Source: Candidatus Delongbacteria bacterium
GTDB lineage: Bacteria; CAIWAD01; BS150m-G50
Assembly (NCBI GenBank): GCA_016784425.1
Contig: JADHUQ010000039.1
Span: 1 to 15,017, forward strand
DNA: 15,017 nucleotides
Direction of reading: 5' to 3'
In this document: piece by piece, positions 8,013-14,912 of the stretch
Layout of the letters: each line of letters starts with the position of its first letter
Position numbering within the stretch: position 1 is the first letter of the stretch
The notes under the pieces: model-generated
What the model saw: the letters and a program-made list of their open reading frames with translations, nothing else
Told to the model about the DNA's origin: nothing
Database searches by the model: none
Position numbers and translations under genes: made by a program

Positions 8013-8119
8013 GGTTTCTCCTGCATCTGGCGGTGGCAACTGTTAAGTTGACTGTCTGGGTGATCACCAGGAATACGATATCCAGCCGGTAGAAGCAAAC
8101 AACGGACCCAGAGGTAAAA
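8013..8119 (+). other. Short intergenic region before the PDZ-hydrolase gene
   Basis: No gene or hairpin terminator seen. A TTGACT at 8048-8053 with only a poor -10 18 nt on (AATACG) could be a weak promoter. An AGAGGT ribosome-binding site lies 5 nt before the downstream ATG. Confidence 0.35.
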
Positions 8120-9448
8120 ATGCACAACAGCCCTCTTCAGATAGCTGCAATCGTAATCACCCTACTGTGCGCCGGTGTCCTGGTTCAGGCGGAGAGCCTT
8201 CCACGCCATGGTAGTTTCGGCCTGCAGGTAATCCCCCTGCTTGACGCGAAGCGGACCCACTGCTCACCGGAGCAGGGTGGACTCCTGGTTAAGGGGATAC
8301 TGCCGGAAGGCTCTGCTGGCGCAGCCGGCCTGGTAACTGGTGATATTCTGCTTTCACTCAACGAGCAGAAACTGATCGACCCGGCGACACTTTCCCGACT
8401 GGAGCGTCTCCAGCCAACCGGTAAGCGGTTTACTTTTGTGATCTGTCGGCAGGATGAAGAGATCACCCTGGAAGGGATCATGCTGGCAGAGCCACGCGAG
8501 CACAGTGATAATTTTATCGTTGAGTATCAGCCGGTAACAACCGGCAGCGGTCTCTGGCAGGGGATCATCACCCGCCCCGCTGACGATGAACGTCACCCCG
8601 CCCTGCTGGTTTTGCAAAATTACAGTGGCTCTATCGATCTGTCGGAACAGCCGGAGAGCCCTTTGCGCCTGCTGCTTTACCATTTGACAGAAGAGGGATT
8701 CGTCACCATGCGGGTAGAACGGGCCGGTTGTGGTGACAGCCAGGATCCGTCAAACGGTACTCTCGATTTCACAGAGGAATGGAGTGGTTTTCGCTCAGCA
8801 TTACTGGAACTGCAACAGAACGAACATGTCGATCCCGACCACCTGTTTCTCCTCGGAATCGGCAGCGGCGGTTTTATCGTACCGCTGCTGGCCAATGAAG
8901 TAGAGGTACAGGGAATCATGGTTTATAATACACCCGCCGCGAACCTCTTCGAACAACTGCTCGCCAGTCGCAGGCGGCATTTGCTGGCCGTCAGTCGTGA
9001 TTTCATCGGGGTTGAGGAGACAATGCGGGATTGGGAGCTCTGTCTGCATCTGCTGCTGGTCGAGACGCAGACCCTGCCGGCGATCACAGCCAAACACCCC
9101 CGCCTGGCCCGATTTTTCACTGGCGAGCTGCTCGAGGGCCGCCACTACAGCTACTGGCAGCAGATGGCAGCTGTCCGCCCAGCTTTCCCCTGGCGACAAC
9201 TGACCACACCGGTCATGATCGTGCGGGGTGACCGGGACCAGTTTACCAGCTGGGATGATCAGGTCTACCTGGCGCGCATGCTCAACCTCAATCACCCGGG
9301 CCAGGCTGTTATTCTGCGCCTGCAACATACCGGGACGCTGTTACAGACATCGCTGGGGGAGGGTGGACCCATGCCGCCCAGGAGCAGTGATGCCTTTCTG
9401 GAAAGCTTCACCAACTGGCTGGATAATCAACTCGCCCGGCCTGATTGA
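8120..9448 (+). CDS. Exported PDZ-domain alpha/beta-hydrolase-fold protein with atypical nucleophile elbow
   Basis: The 442 residues start with a signal peptide (about 1-24, ending VQA), so the product acts in the periplasm or envelope. Residues about 32-120 form a PDZ domain: GLLVKGILPEGSAGAAGL then GDILLSLN and a hydrophobic final strand. Residues 125-442 resemble esterases and peptidases of the alpha/beta-hydrolase fold: a RAGCGDS segment, an acid at D373 in GDRDQF, and a histidine at H403 in LQHTG. The usual G-H-S-x-G-G elbow is instead GIGSGG: glycine (G248) occupies the canonical serine place and S249 is one residue late. It may be a pseudo-enzyme or use a shifted serine. It lies 107 nt after the saccharopine dehydrogenase-like gene and ends 11 nt from the convergent radC stop. 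The substrate is unknown. Confidence 0.8.
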   Translation: MHNSPLQIAAIVITLLCAGVLVQAESLPRHGSFGLQVIPLLDAKRTHCSPEQGGLLVKGILPEGSAGAAGLVTGDILLSLNEQKLIDPATLSRLERLQPTGKRFTFVICRQDEEITLEGIMLAEPREHSDNFIVEYQPVTTGSGLWQGIITRPADDERHPALLVLQNYSGSIDLSEQPESPLRLLLYHLTEEGFVTMRVERAGCGDSQDPSNGTLDFTEEWSGFRSALLELQQNEHVDPDHLFLLGIGSGGFIVPLLANEVEVQGIMVYNTPAANLFEQLLASRRRHLLAVSRDFIGVEETMRDWELCLHLLLVETQTLPAITAKHPRLARFFTGELLEGRHYSYWQQMAAVRPAFPWRQLTTPVMIVRGDRDQFTSWDDQVYLARMLNLNHPGQAVILRLQHTGTLLQTSLGEGGPMPPRSSDAFLESFTNWLDNQLARPD

Positions 9449-9459
9449 GTTAAGCAACA

Positions 9460-10176
9460 TCAGAGACGACCATGGTCCTTGAAGCTGTAGTATCCTTCAG
9501 GTCCCACAATCAGGTGGTCCAGTATCGCGATGGAGAACAGCTTGCCGGCCTCCTGCAGTTGCCTGGTGAGATTCAGATCCTGGCGGGAGGGCTCCAGATT
9601 GCTGGAGGGATGGTTATGAACCAGCAGCAGCCCGTTAGCGGAGTACTCCACTGCGCCGTGAAAGACCTCCCGGGGGTGAACCAGACTGCTGTTGATAGAA
9701 CCGATGGAGATCGTGCGATCACCCACGATGCGATTCATGGTATTCAGGTAGAGACAACGGAAATGCTCCTGGCGAAACCTCTTCATCTCCCAGAGATAAG
9801 CGTAAACATCCGCCGGACCCTGTATTACAGGAAAGTCGCTGCACCCGGGATCGAACAGGCGTCGTCCCAGTTCAATGGCGGCAATGATCCGTCCTGCTGA
9901 TGGCCGGTCCAGCTGTGCGAGCTGGCAGAACTCAGACATCTCCAACCGCTCCGTCAGGGCACGGGCACCGTAGTCGCAGCAGAGACGACGGGCCGCCGCC
10001 AGCCCACCTTCGAGGCTGTGACGGCTCTGGATTACCAGCCCCAGCAGTTGCTCGACCGACAACAGTTCAACCCCCTCCGCCAGCAGCTGTTCCAGAGAGG
10101 TTTTGTGCTTCTTTCCCCTGCTCTTACCGGTCCCGGGTGCGGTCTGGACAATCTGTCCAGCTTCTGGTTGCGGAAT
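9460..10176 (-). CDS. radC: RadC-family JAB/MPN protein, probable ATT start
   Basis: RadC proteins carry a JAMM metalloprotease-like domain; their function is unsettled despite the old repair name. The C-terminal part has the family core VHPREVF followed by the metal site HNHPSSNLEPSRQD (H-x-H...S...D). The N-terminal part holds the helix-hairpin-helix-like region. No ATG, GTG or TTG lies upstream of TTG 10062, yet the conserved RadC N-terminal helix is clearly encoded upstream of it: EQLLAEGVELLSVEQLL aligns with the family's E-K-L-L-x2-G-x3-LSDxELL. The frame runs back to an AAAGGAGG ribosome-binding site 6 nt before an ATT at 10176, which would give a 238-residue protein of normal RadC length. 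If only canonical starts are allowed, the gene would be 9460-10062 and truncated. Family identity is sure; the start is inferred. Confidence 0.85.
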   Translation of the reverse strand: MPQPEAGQIVQTAPGTGKSRGKKHKTSLEQLLAEGVELLSVEQLLGLVIQSRHSLEGGLAAARRLCCDYGARALTERLEMSEFCQLAQLDRPSAGRIIAAIELGRRLFDPGCSDFPVIQGPADVYAYLWEMKRFRQEHFRCLYLNTMNRIVGDRTISIGSINSSLVHPREVFHGAVEYSANGLLLVHNHPSSNLEPSRQDLNLTRQLQEAGKLFSIAILDHLIVGPEGYYSFKDHGRL

Positions 10177-10487
10177 AATCCTCCTCCTTTCATCACAGGG
10201 CAGCCCACAGGGCTGGTAACGCTACTGCAGCCGGTTTGGCGTTCTTTCCGTTCCGACGTTTCCGTAACTCAGGCCGGAACAGCTGGAAGGAGGCAAGAAT
10301 CGGGCCGGGAATCAGTTTGGCTTTTCCGGGCTGAAAGAAAGTGCGGAGCTGGCGAAGCACTGCAATATTACTTCCACCACTGCGGTTTCCCTTGGATGGG
10401 ATGTGGGAGAATATTATTCTGATGTCAATTGTTGCGGCCGCTGCGGCCGTCTTTCTATTATCCCAACCATTTCCTGATAGAGGCATG
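10177..10487. other. Divergent region between radC and smg, with a possible small minus-strand gene
   Basis: Holds the start signals of radC (minus) and smg (plus). A 97-codon minus-strand frame runs from an ATG at 10486 to a TGA at 10193, ending 2 nt before the radC Shine-Dalgarno. Its product is basic and alanine-rich and matches no family I recognise. A perfect hyphenated palindrome (CGGCCGC-T-GCGGCCG, 10435-10449) precedes a TATTAT (10456-10461) that could be a -10 box for smg. Confidence 0.3.
10183..10190 (-). promoter_or_regulatory. Shine-Dalgarno of radC (AAAGGAGG)
   Basis: A near-perfect ribosome-binding site within AAAGGAGGAGG. It is 6 nt upstream of an in-frame ATT at 10176, with no in-frame canonical start at suitable distance. 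It is the main argument for the ATT start. Confidence 0.6.
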
Positions 10488-10967
10488 ATGGAAAATCGTA
10501 TCGAAGAAAAAATCGTTGAAATCCTGCTCAACATCATCCATAAAGCCGATCTCTCACACCTGAGCGAGAAGGAGGTCGAGCTGATCCGGCAGGACCTGCT
10601 CGCCAAAGGTTATCAGCATAATGACCTGCAGTCCATCCTCCGCTGGCTGGTGGCGCACGCCCCCGGTGAAACAGTCGGTAAGGGGCTCCAACGCCATCCG
10701 AATCATTTCCGGGTATTGCATCCGGTGGAGAAGACATATCTGGATGCCGACGCCCAGGGGATTATAATGCGGTTGCAGAATCAGAGAATTATGGCGCCGC
10801 TGGAGCTTGAAGAGATGTTACAGCATGTCGCCTGGTTCGCCCAGGAACGACTGACCGGTGACGACCTGCAGGATTTTCTGGATGTGATGCAATCACTTTC
10901 AGATAATGATCCACCTCCAGGGAGCGAGCTGCCGATCTTTTTGAACCCACCCGATACCCTGCATTAA
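10488..10967 (+). CDS. smg: Smg/DUF494 family protein
   Basis: The 159-residue product matches the Smg (DUF494) family in layout. An N-terminal helix MENRIEEKIVEILLNII is followed by a segment in which a GY.. .DLQSILRWL pattern corresponds to the family's GF..DI..AL.WL. A C-terminal half around FRVLHPVEKTYLDADAQGII matches the family's R-x-hydrophobic-x-P-E...LD..A.G.L. The function of Smg is not established; in proteobacteria the gene often sits near dprA and topA, which is not the case here. Two tandem ATGs (10485, 10488) are possible; AGAGG is 4 nt from the second and only 1 nt from the first, so I prefer the second. A strong terminator follows, so it ends a transcription unit. Confidence 0.75.
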   Translation: MENRIEEKIVEILLNIIHKADLSHLSEKEVELIRQDLLAKGYQHNDLQSILRWLVAHAPGETVGKGLQRHPNHFRVLHPVEKTYLDADAQGIIMRLQNQRIMAPLELEEMLQHVAWFAQERLTGDDLQDFLDVMQSLSDNDPPPGSELPIFLNPPDTLH

Positions 10968-10997
10968 TTGCAGCATATCAGATAAGCAGAAACAGTA

Positions 10998-11029
10998 AGC
11001 CCGATCACAATCGTGACCGGGCTTTTTAT
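10998..11029 (+). terminator. Rho-independent terminator after smg
   Basis: An 11-nt arm AGCCCGATCAC (10998-11008) pairs with GTGACCGGGCT (11013-11023) with one mismatch and a 4-nt loop, followed by a T-run. It lies about 30 nt after the smg stop. Confidence 0.85.
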
Positions 11030-11070
11030 TTCCAGGCCGGTAGTGAAATCTGTAACGCAATCAGTCTGGT

Positions 11071-11085
11071 CCGGCAGCCTGCCGG
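11071..11085. repeat. Perfect hyphenated palindrome CCGGCAG-C-CTGCCGG
   Basis: A 7+1+7 inverted repeat starting about 10 nt after the stop of the minus-strand beta-helix gene. It could form a short hairpin ending that transcript, but no T-run follows in either direction, so an intrinsic terminator is doubtful. Confidence 0.4.
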
Positions 11086-11094
11086 AAGAGGAGC

Positions 11095-13164
11095 TTATCT
11101 GATGTAACTGACTTTCATCACATCCCGCAGCTCACCGGCCTGCAGCTGTGCAAAGTAGATACCTGAGGACAAGCCAGCCGGTTGCCACTGAACAGTGTAA
11201 TAGCCAGCCGCGAAGAAGCCGTTTTCAAGCAGTTCCACCCGTTGACCGTTTATATTGTAGATCGAGATCACAACCTGTGAAGCTGCCGTCAGGTGATAGT
11301 CGATCGAAGTCGTCGGATTAAAGGGATTGGGATAGTTCCGGATCAGACCGGCGGTAGCAGGTAGTTCTCTGTTCTCAAATACTGACTCACCGAAACCGAT
11401 GCAGGGTTCGTCGCTGTACCCCATATAGCCACAGGAGTCGGAGCGGCAGGGTGATTCCAGCGCCAGGAAATAGTCACCCACGACCGGATCGCAAAAGAGG
11501 GGATCCTCTTCAAGGTTGTTGTCCAGCCAGAAAACAGTCCCGTTATCGTTCGTTGCGATACCGGCTTCGCCACCCTCGAGATCACTGCAGGCAACCGTGA
11601 TATCACTGGCACCCCAGAAATCGGAGAAGAATACCTCCTGGGGTGCATTGTGCCAGAGTATACAGTTGGTCAGATTCGGGCTGGATTCATCGCAAAACAG
11701 ACCACCACCTGATGTGGTTGCCGTATTACCGGTAAGAGTCACATAGTTCAGCTCCAGATCGGATTCGTCAGTAAACAATCCAGCCCCGTTGGAGGCGTAG
11801 TTCTCAGTGACCAGCACCTGTGTCAAACTTACACTGGAAGTCCTCGACCAGATTCCGCCACCCGTAGTGGCTGAGTTCTCCTGGATCAACACATCCTCCA
11901 GGATCAGGTTGACATGCCAGGCACAACTCAATCCACCACCGCTGTTCGCAATATTGTCAGTGATCCTCACATTAAACAGATCCATACCGGAATACCAGGA
12001 ACAGAAAACTCCACCCCCTTCGTCATCCCCCTCATTGTTGAATATCTCCACGTTGACAAGTTGAGGGATTGACCACCAGGAACAGAAAACACCGCCACCA
12101 TCCAGATGAGCATAATTGTCTGAGATGGTCACATTCTCCAGGTAGGGACTGGCATCGTCATAACAACTTAACCCGCCACCAAAAGCGTGTGCCGAGTTAT
12201 CGCTGATTGTGGAATTTGTAATGGTCGGGCTGGAGTAGTCGCTCAGATGAATACCTGCCCCATATCTGGCTGCATTACCGCTGATGGTTAAATCCTCCAG
12301 GATCGGACTGGAGTTGAAACAGGCTATACCGCCACCATCGAGTTCGGCTGCGTTGCCGATTATTGTTGCATCCACTACGCTGATGTCTGAAAAGCTGCAG
12401 TAAATGCCACCACCATAACCGGACTCTGACTCCAGAGCGGAATTACTGATTATTGTCAAATTATTCAAACTGGCGTAAGAGGAGTCGCTGCAAAATCCAC
12501 CACCATAACCGTTGGCTGAATTACCATTTATATTCGAGTTTGTTATGGTTGGGCCGGAGTTATCACTCAGATGAATACCAGCACCATTGCGGGCTCCGTT
12601 ACCATTGACTGAGAGATCTGACAGGGTCGGGCTGGAGGCAACACAGGCGATACCGCCCCCATTGATCTCGGCAGAGTTGTTGATTATGGTCAGATTCGAC
12701 ATGCTCAGGTCTGAATTGCTGCAATAAATCCCGGCGCCATAAGCAGCGGTGTTGTCACGGATAGTCATTGCGGATAACCTGGGGCTGGAGCTGTGCAGGC
12801 AGATACCGCCCCCGAGACCATCCTCTGGATCGGTGCCGTTAATCAGGGTAAAACCGGTTATACTGGTGCTGCTGGTGATGATCCCCCCGAGTTCCTCTGC
12901 AAAGAGAATCACACTTGCGAAAAGGGCGAATCCATCGATGATGCAATCAGCCGCACTGCTGCCGATCAGTGTGATACCGTTGACAGCCGGCCAGTTGATG
13001 GTCTCATGGTAGGTGCCAGCCGAGACCAGGACTGTATCCCCGGCAACGGCAGTGTCGAGTCCCTCCTGGATAGTGGGTTGGTCGGCTGGAACCAGGATGG
13101 TAGTTGCGTGGGAAGTCACACTGAAGCTGGTGATCAAAAGCAGGAGAAGCGATAACCTGTGCAT
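11095..13164 (-). CDS. Secreted parallel beta-helix repeat protein with C-terminal T9SS-type sorting domain
   Basis: The 689 residues begin with a signal peptide (M1 to about A20, hydrophobic LLLLLITSF) and then a pectin-lyase-like right-handed parallel beta-helix. About 15 rungs of 25-30 residues between residues 117 and 515 follow the pattern T-I-x2-N-x-A then GGGI-x-C, reminiscent of chlamydial Pmp repeats. Residues 611-689 form a FlgD-Ig-like tail beginning NYPNPFNPTTSIDY and ending in GIYFAQL and a K-V-hydrophobic end. This is the Por/type IX secretion sorting domain common in FCB-group bacteria, so the protein is probably exported across the outer membrane and displayed or released. Residues 143-250 and 251-355 are a tandem duplication of four rungs. 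The start ATG at 13164 has AGGGAG 5 nt upstream; a longer frame to 13269 lacks support. Ligand or enzyme activity is unknown. Confidence 0.9.
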   Translation of the reverse strand: MHRLSLLLLLITSFSVTSHATTILVPADQPTIQEGLDTAVAGDTVLVSAGTYHETINWPAVNGITLIGSSAADCIIDGFALFASVILFAEELGGIITSSTSITGFTLINGTDPEDGLGGGICLHSSSPRLSAMTIRDNTAAYGAGIYCSNSDLSMSNLTIINNSAEINGGGIACVASSPTLSDLSVNGNGARNGAGIHLSDNSGPTITNSNINGNSANGYGGGFCSDSSYASLNNLTIISNSALESESGYGGGIYCSFSDISVVDATIIGNAAELDGGGIACFNSSPILEDLTISGNAARYGAGIHLSDYSSPTITNSTISDNSAHAFGGGLSCYDDASPYLENVTISDNYAHLDGGGVFCSWWSIPQLVNVEIFNNEGDDEGGGVFCSWYSGMDLFNVRITDNIANSGGGLSCAWHVNLILEDVLIQENSATTGGGIWSRTSSVSLTQVLVTENYASNGAGLFTDESDLELNYVTLTGNTATTSGGGLFCDESSPNLTNCILWHNAPQEVFFSDFWGASDITVACSDLEGGEAGIATNDNGTVFWLDNNLEEDPLFCDPVVGDYFLALESPCRSDSCGYMGYSDEPCIGFGESVFENRELPATAGLIRNYPNPFNPTTSIDYHLTAASQVVISIYNINGQRVELLENGFFAAGYYTVQWQPAGLSSGIYFAQLQAGELRDVMKVSYIR
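12100..12738 (-). repeat. Tandem duplication of a four-rung block inside the beta-helix gene
   Basis: Blocks 12415-12738 and 12100-12414 encode matching rung series (GAGIYC / GGGIYC, then GGGIAC, GAGIHLSD...SPTITNS, GGG). The identical 14-mer CTCAGATGAATACC occurs at 12242 and 12566, a spacing of 324 nt or 108 codons. A smaller 81-nt repeat sits downstream (CCAGGAACAGAAAAC at 11995 and 12076). Confidence 0.8.
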
Positions 13165-13241
13165 AAGAACTCCCTGAACGATGCCTGTCGGCAGGTGACA
13201 GCTTCTGTAAAAGATGCCGATGCCTTTGGTTCCTCCGGTAA

Positions 13242-13269
13242 TATATAGCAGAACGGATTCAAAAACCAA
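13242..13269 (-). promoter_or_regulatory. Candidate promoter for the beta-helix gene
   Basis: On the minus strand, TTGGTT (13269-13264) and TATATA (13247-13242) are separated by 16 nt in an AT-rich patch. This leaves a leader of roughly 75 nt before the ATG. Pattern only. Confidence 0.35.
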
Positions 13270-13386
13270 CTGTTGCCCGCCTGATAGATCGTCAACGGGA
13301 GGTTGGTGATTGCGTCGATTCGTCGATTATATCTGCGATCATTTTCATCTACACAGCAGTTTAGCGATTTGATGCCAGCGACAGAC

Positions 13387-13417
13387 AAAAAAAGGGCGAC
13401 CTGTTGAGGCCGCCCTT
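13387..13417 (-). terminator. Rho-independent terminator of the cytochrome gene
   Basis: Read on the minus strand, AAGGGCG-x-CCT pairs with its complement around a 4-nt loop (13392-13417, one mismatch), followed by TTTTTTT. It lies about 25 nt after the cytochrome stop and separates it from the beta-helix gene. Confidence 0.85.
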
Positions 13418-13439
13418 ATAACGAATATGTCGAAAACAG

Positions 13440-14822
13440 TTAGGGGGTAATAAAGTCGATTGCGTTGGTCAGCAGTGAGGCTGCATAAGCGGGATTATGC
13501 ACGCCGTGACTGCCGTCATTGTTTACGAACACCCAGGCATAACCGGCCATCCGTTGTTCAGCTGTGGAGGCAGTGGCGGAACCGAGGCTGTCAATCGGAA
13601 CGCCCTGAGAAACAAGCAGCGCTTCCAGATCATCCATGAGTGTAGTAATTTCGGTTTGTCCGCCGGCGTAGTCGAAATCCTCGAGACCGGGGTGACATCC
13701 CTGGCAGGGGGTTACCGTTACCTCGTTGCTGTGCACCAGATGATCACGATCGTGTACTTCAATCAGCTCCATGTGACAGGAGACACACGCCTGCTCAACA
13801 TTCTGATGTGTGGCTAAACGATTATAAGTATAACCAGCAATCTCATAACTGCCGCTACCCAGGAACATGTCCATCTGCGGGCTGCCGTGAGGTCCGAAGT
13901 GAGCATACCCGTCTGCAATCTGTCCATTCACATTATCCGTACTGCGACGTGCGTGGTGACACTGGGCGCAGAGTTGCCCGGAGCCGTACCCTGTGAAAAC
14001 CGCCGCCTCGTTCTGGTCATAGAGGACGGTCACATCATCCAGGTTACGCAGCTGATGCTCATTGGCATCGCTGTGGGGATCATGACAGGTGACACAACCG
14101 ATCAGGCTGGCCGGTTCCGGCCGTTCCATGTCGGTCCAGTCGGCATCATATTCCTTGACGAATCCCTCTGAAGTATGGCAGGTACCACAACTGCTGCGGT
14201 CGAACTCTTCGTCGTACTCCTCAATGGTAAAGCCATGGGTCTCAAGAGCCATGCCATGGGCTGATTCTTCCCATTCCTCAATCTGGCTGTGGTGGCAGGC
14301 TGCGCAGGTTGAGAGTGATTCTTCACCCACTATGCGCGTTGCAAAGGAATACTCCGGATTGTGGTAATAAATCGTTGGACCCATCGGACCGTGGCAGGCT
14401 TCACACTGGACGTTTTCAAGCGCTGCGAGTCTGGCGGTATCCTCATCATTCTCTGCGGGCCAGTAATCATCGAAGCCGGAATCATTGGTTCCGTTATCGG
14501 TAAGAACTGTATCACCGTAAGCTACAGTCGCATCGAAACCGACTGTGTGACACTGGAGGCAGTAAGGATTATTCTCATTACCCTCGGCAGCCAGGCTTGC
14601 ATATGCACCGGAGTGCCCGGTATCATGCCAGGTTTCTACAGTAGCATCATGACAACCGCCACAACTGGTGGCATTATCACCTACATAGGTATAAACATCA
14701 AATCCTTCACCTGCAGGGCCCTGGGGACCATCAGCTCCGTCCGGGCCTTCAGGACCTTCACACCCGAGAAACAGTAGCGGTAACGCACAGGCAGTGACTA
14801 AAAAAATCCGTATATTCACCAT
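13440..14822 (-). CDS. Nonaheme c-type cytochrome lipoprotein with collagen-like N-terminal stalk
   Basis: The 460 residues start with a lipoprotein signal peptide ending LLFLGC (lipidated C21). Six Gly-x-y triplets (residues 23-40) follow, then nine CxxCH heme sites at C54, C88, C140, C173, C212, C243, C285, C346 and C373. Many extra histidines could serve as distal ligands, and a heme-free C-terminal region ends in a SHGVHNPAYAASLL segment of the kind seen in multiheme cytochromes such as pentaheme nitrite reductase relatives. It probably acts as an envelope electron carrier or reductase; no enzyme motif proves a substrate. Gly-x-y stretches after the lipid anchor also occur, as I recall, in some OmcA/MtrC-type outer-membrane cytochromes. 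The start is ATG at 14822 with GAGG 6 nt upstream. It is transcribed alone, with its own terminator downstream and an insertion-sequence end upstream. Confidence 0.92.
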   Translation of the reverse strand: MVNIRIFLVTACALPLLFLGCEGPEGPDGADGPQGPAGEGFDVYTYVGDNATSCGGCHDATVETWHDTGHSGAYASLAAEGNENNPYCLQCHTVGFDATVAYGDTVLTDNGTNDSGFDDYWPAENDEDTARLAALENVQCEACHGPMGPTIYYHNPEYSFATRIVGEESLSTCAACHHSQIEEWEESAHGMALETHGFTIEEYDEEFDRSSCGTCHTSEGFVKEYDADWTDMERPEPASLIGCVTCHDPHSDANEHQLRNLDDVTVLYDQNEAAVFTGYGSGQLCAQCHHARRSTDNVNGQIADGYAHFGPHGSPQMDMFLGSGSYEIAGYTYNRLATHQNVEQACVSCHMELIEVHDRDHLVHSNEVTVTPCQGCHPGLEDFDYAGGQTEITTLMDDLEALLVSQGVPIDSLGSATASTAEQRMAGYAWVFVNNDGSHGVHNPAYAASLLTNAIDFITP

Positions 14823-14912
14823 TTTACACCTCGCTGTTATGTGGCTCTTTCGTTATACTCCGTAAGTGTTACCAAAGTGAGTTAATGTCAAATGTTGTGT
14901 ATGGGGGCATTC
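14823..14912. other. Upstream region of the cytochrome gene, containing the probable IS boundary
   Basis: No gene. It carries the cytochrome ribosome-binding site, a TATAAC (minus strand, 14857-14852), and a TTGACA (minus strand, 14891-14886) inside the presumed IS end. The two are 28 nt apart, too far to be one promoter. Confidence 0.45.

Larger units (their letters stand above)
13165..13439. other. Intergenic region between the beta-helix gene and the cytochrome gene
   Basis: Contains the terminator of the upstream cytochrome gene and a candidate promoter for the beta-helix gene, both on the minus strand. No gene is supported; a short minus-strand frame here has no family features. Confidence 0.6.

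Noticed and set aside
11600..12800. Regularly spaced similar segments suggesting a CRISPR or non-coding repeat array
   Set aside because: The repeats are in frame, diverged, of unequal length and encode beta-helix rungs; they are protein repeats.
13134..13388. An 84-codon minus-strand frame upstream of and overlapping the beta-helix gene start
   Set aside because: It overlaps the signal-peptide codons in another frame and runs into the cytochrome terminator; no ribosome-binding site or family feature was seen.
14852..14891. TTGACA and TATAAC on the minus strand as a promoter for the cytochrome gene
   Set aside because: The spacing is 28 nt, too long for a sigma70 promoter; no good -10 lies at 16-18 nt from TTGACA and no good -35 pairs with TATAAC.
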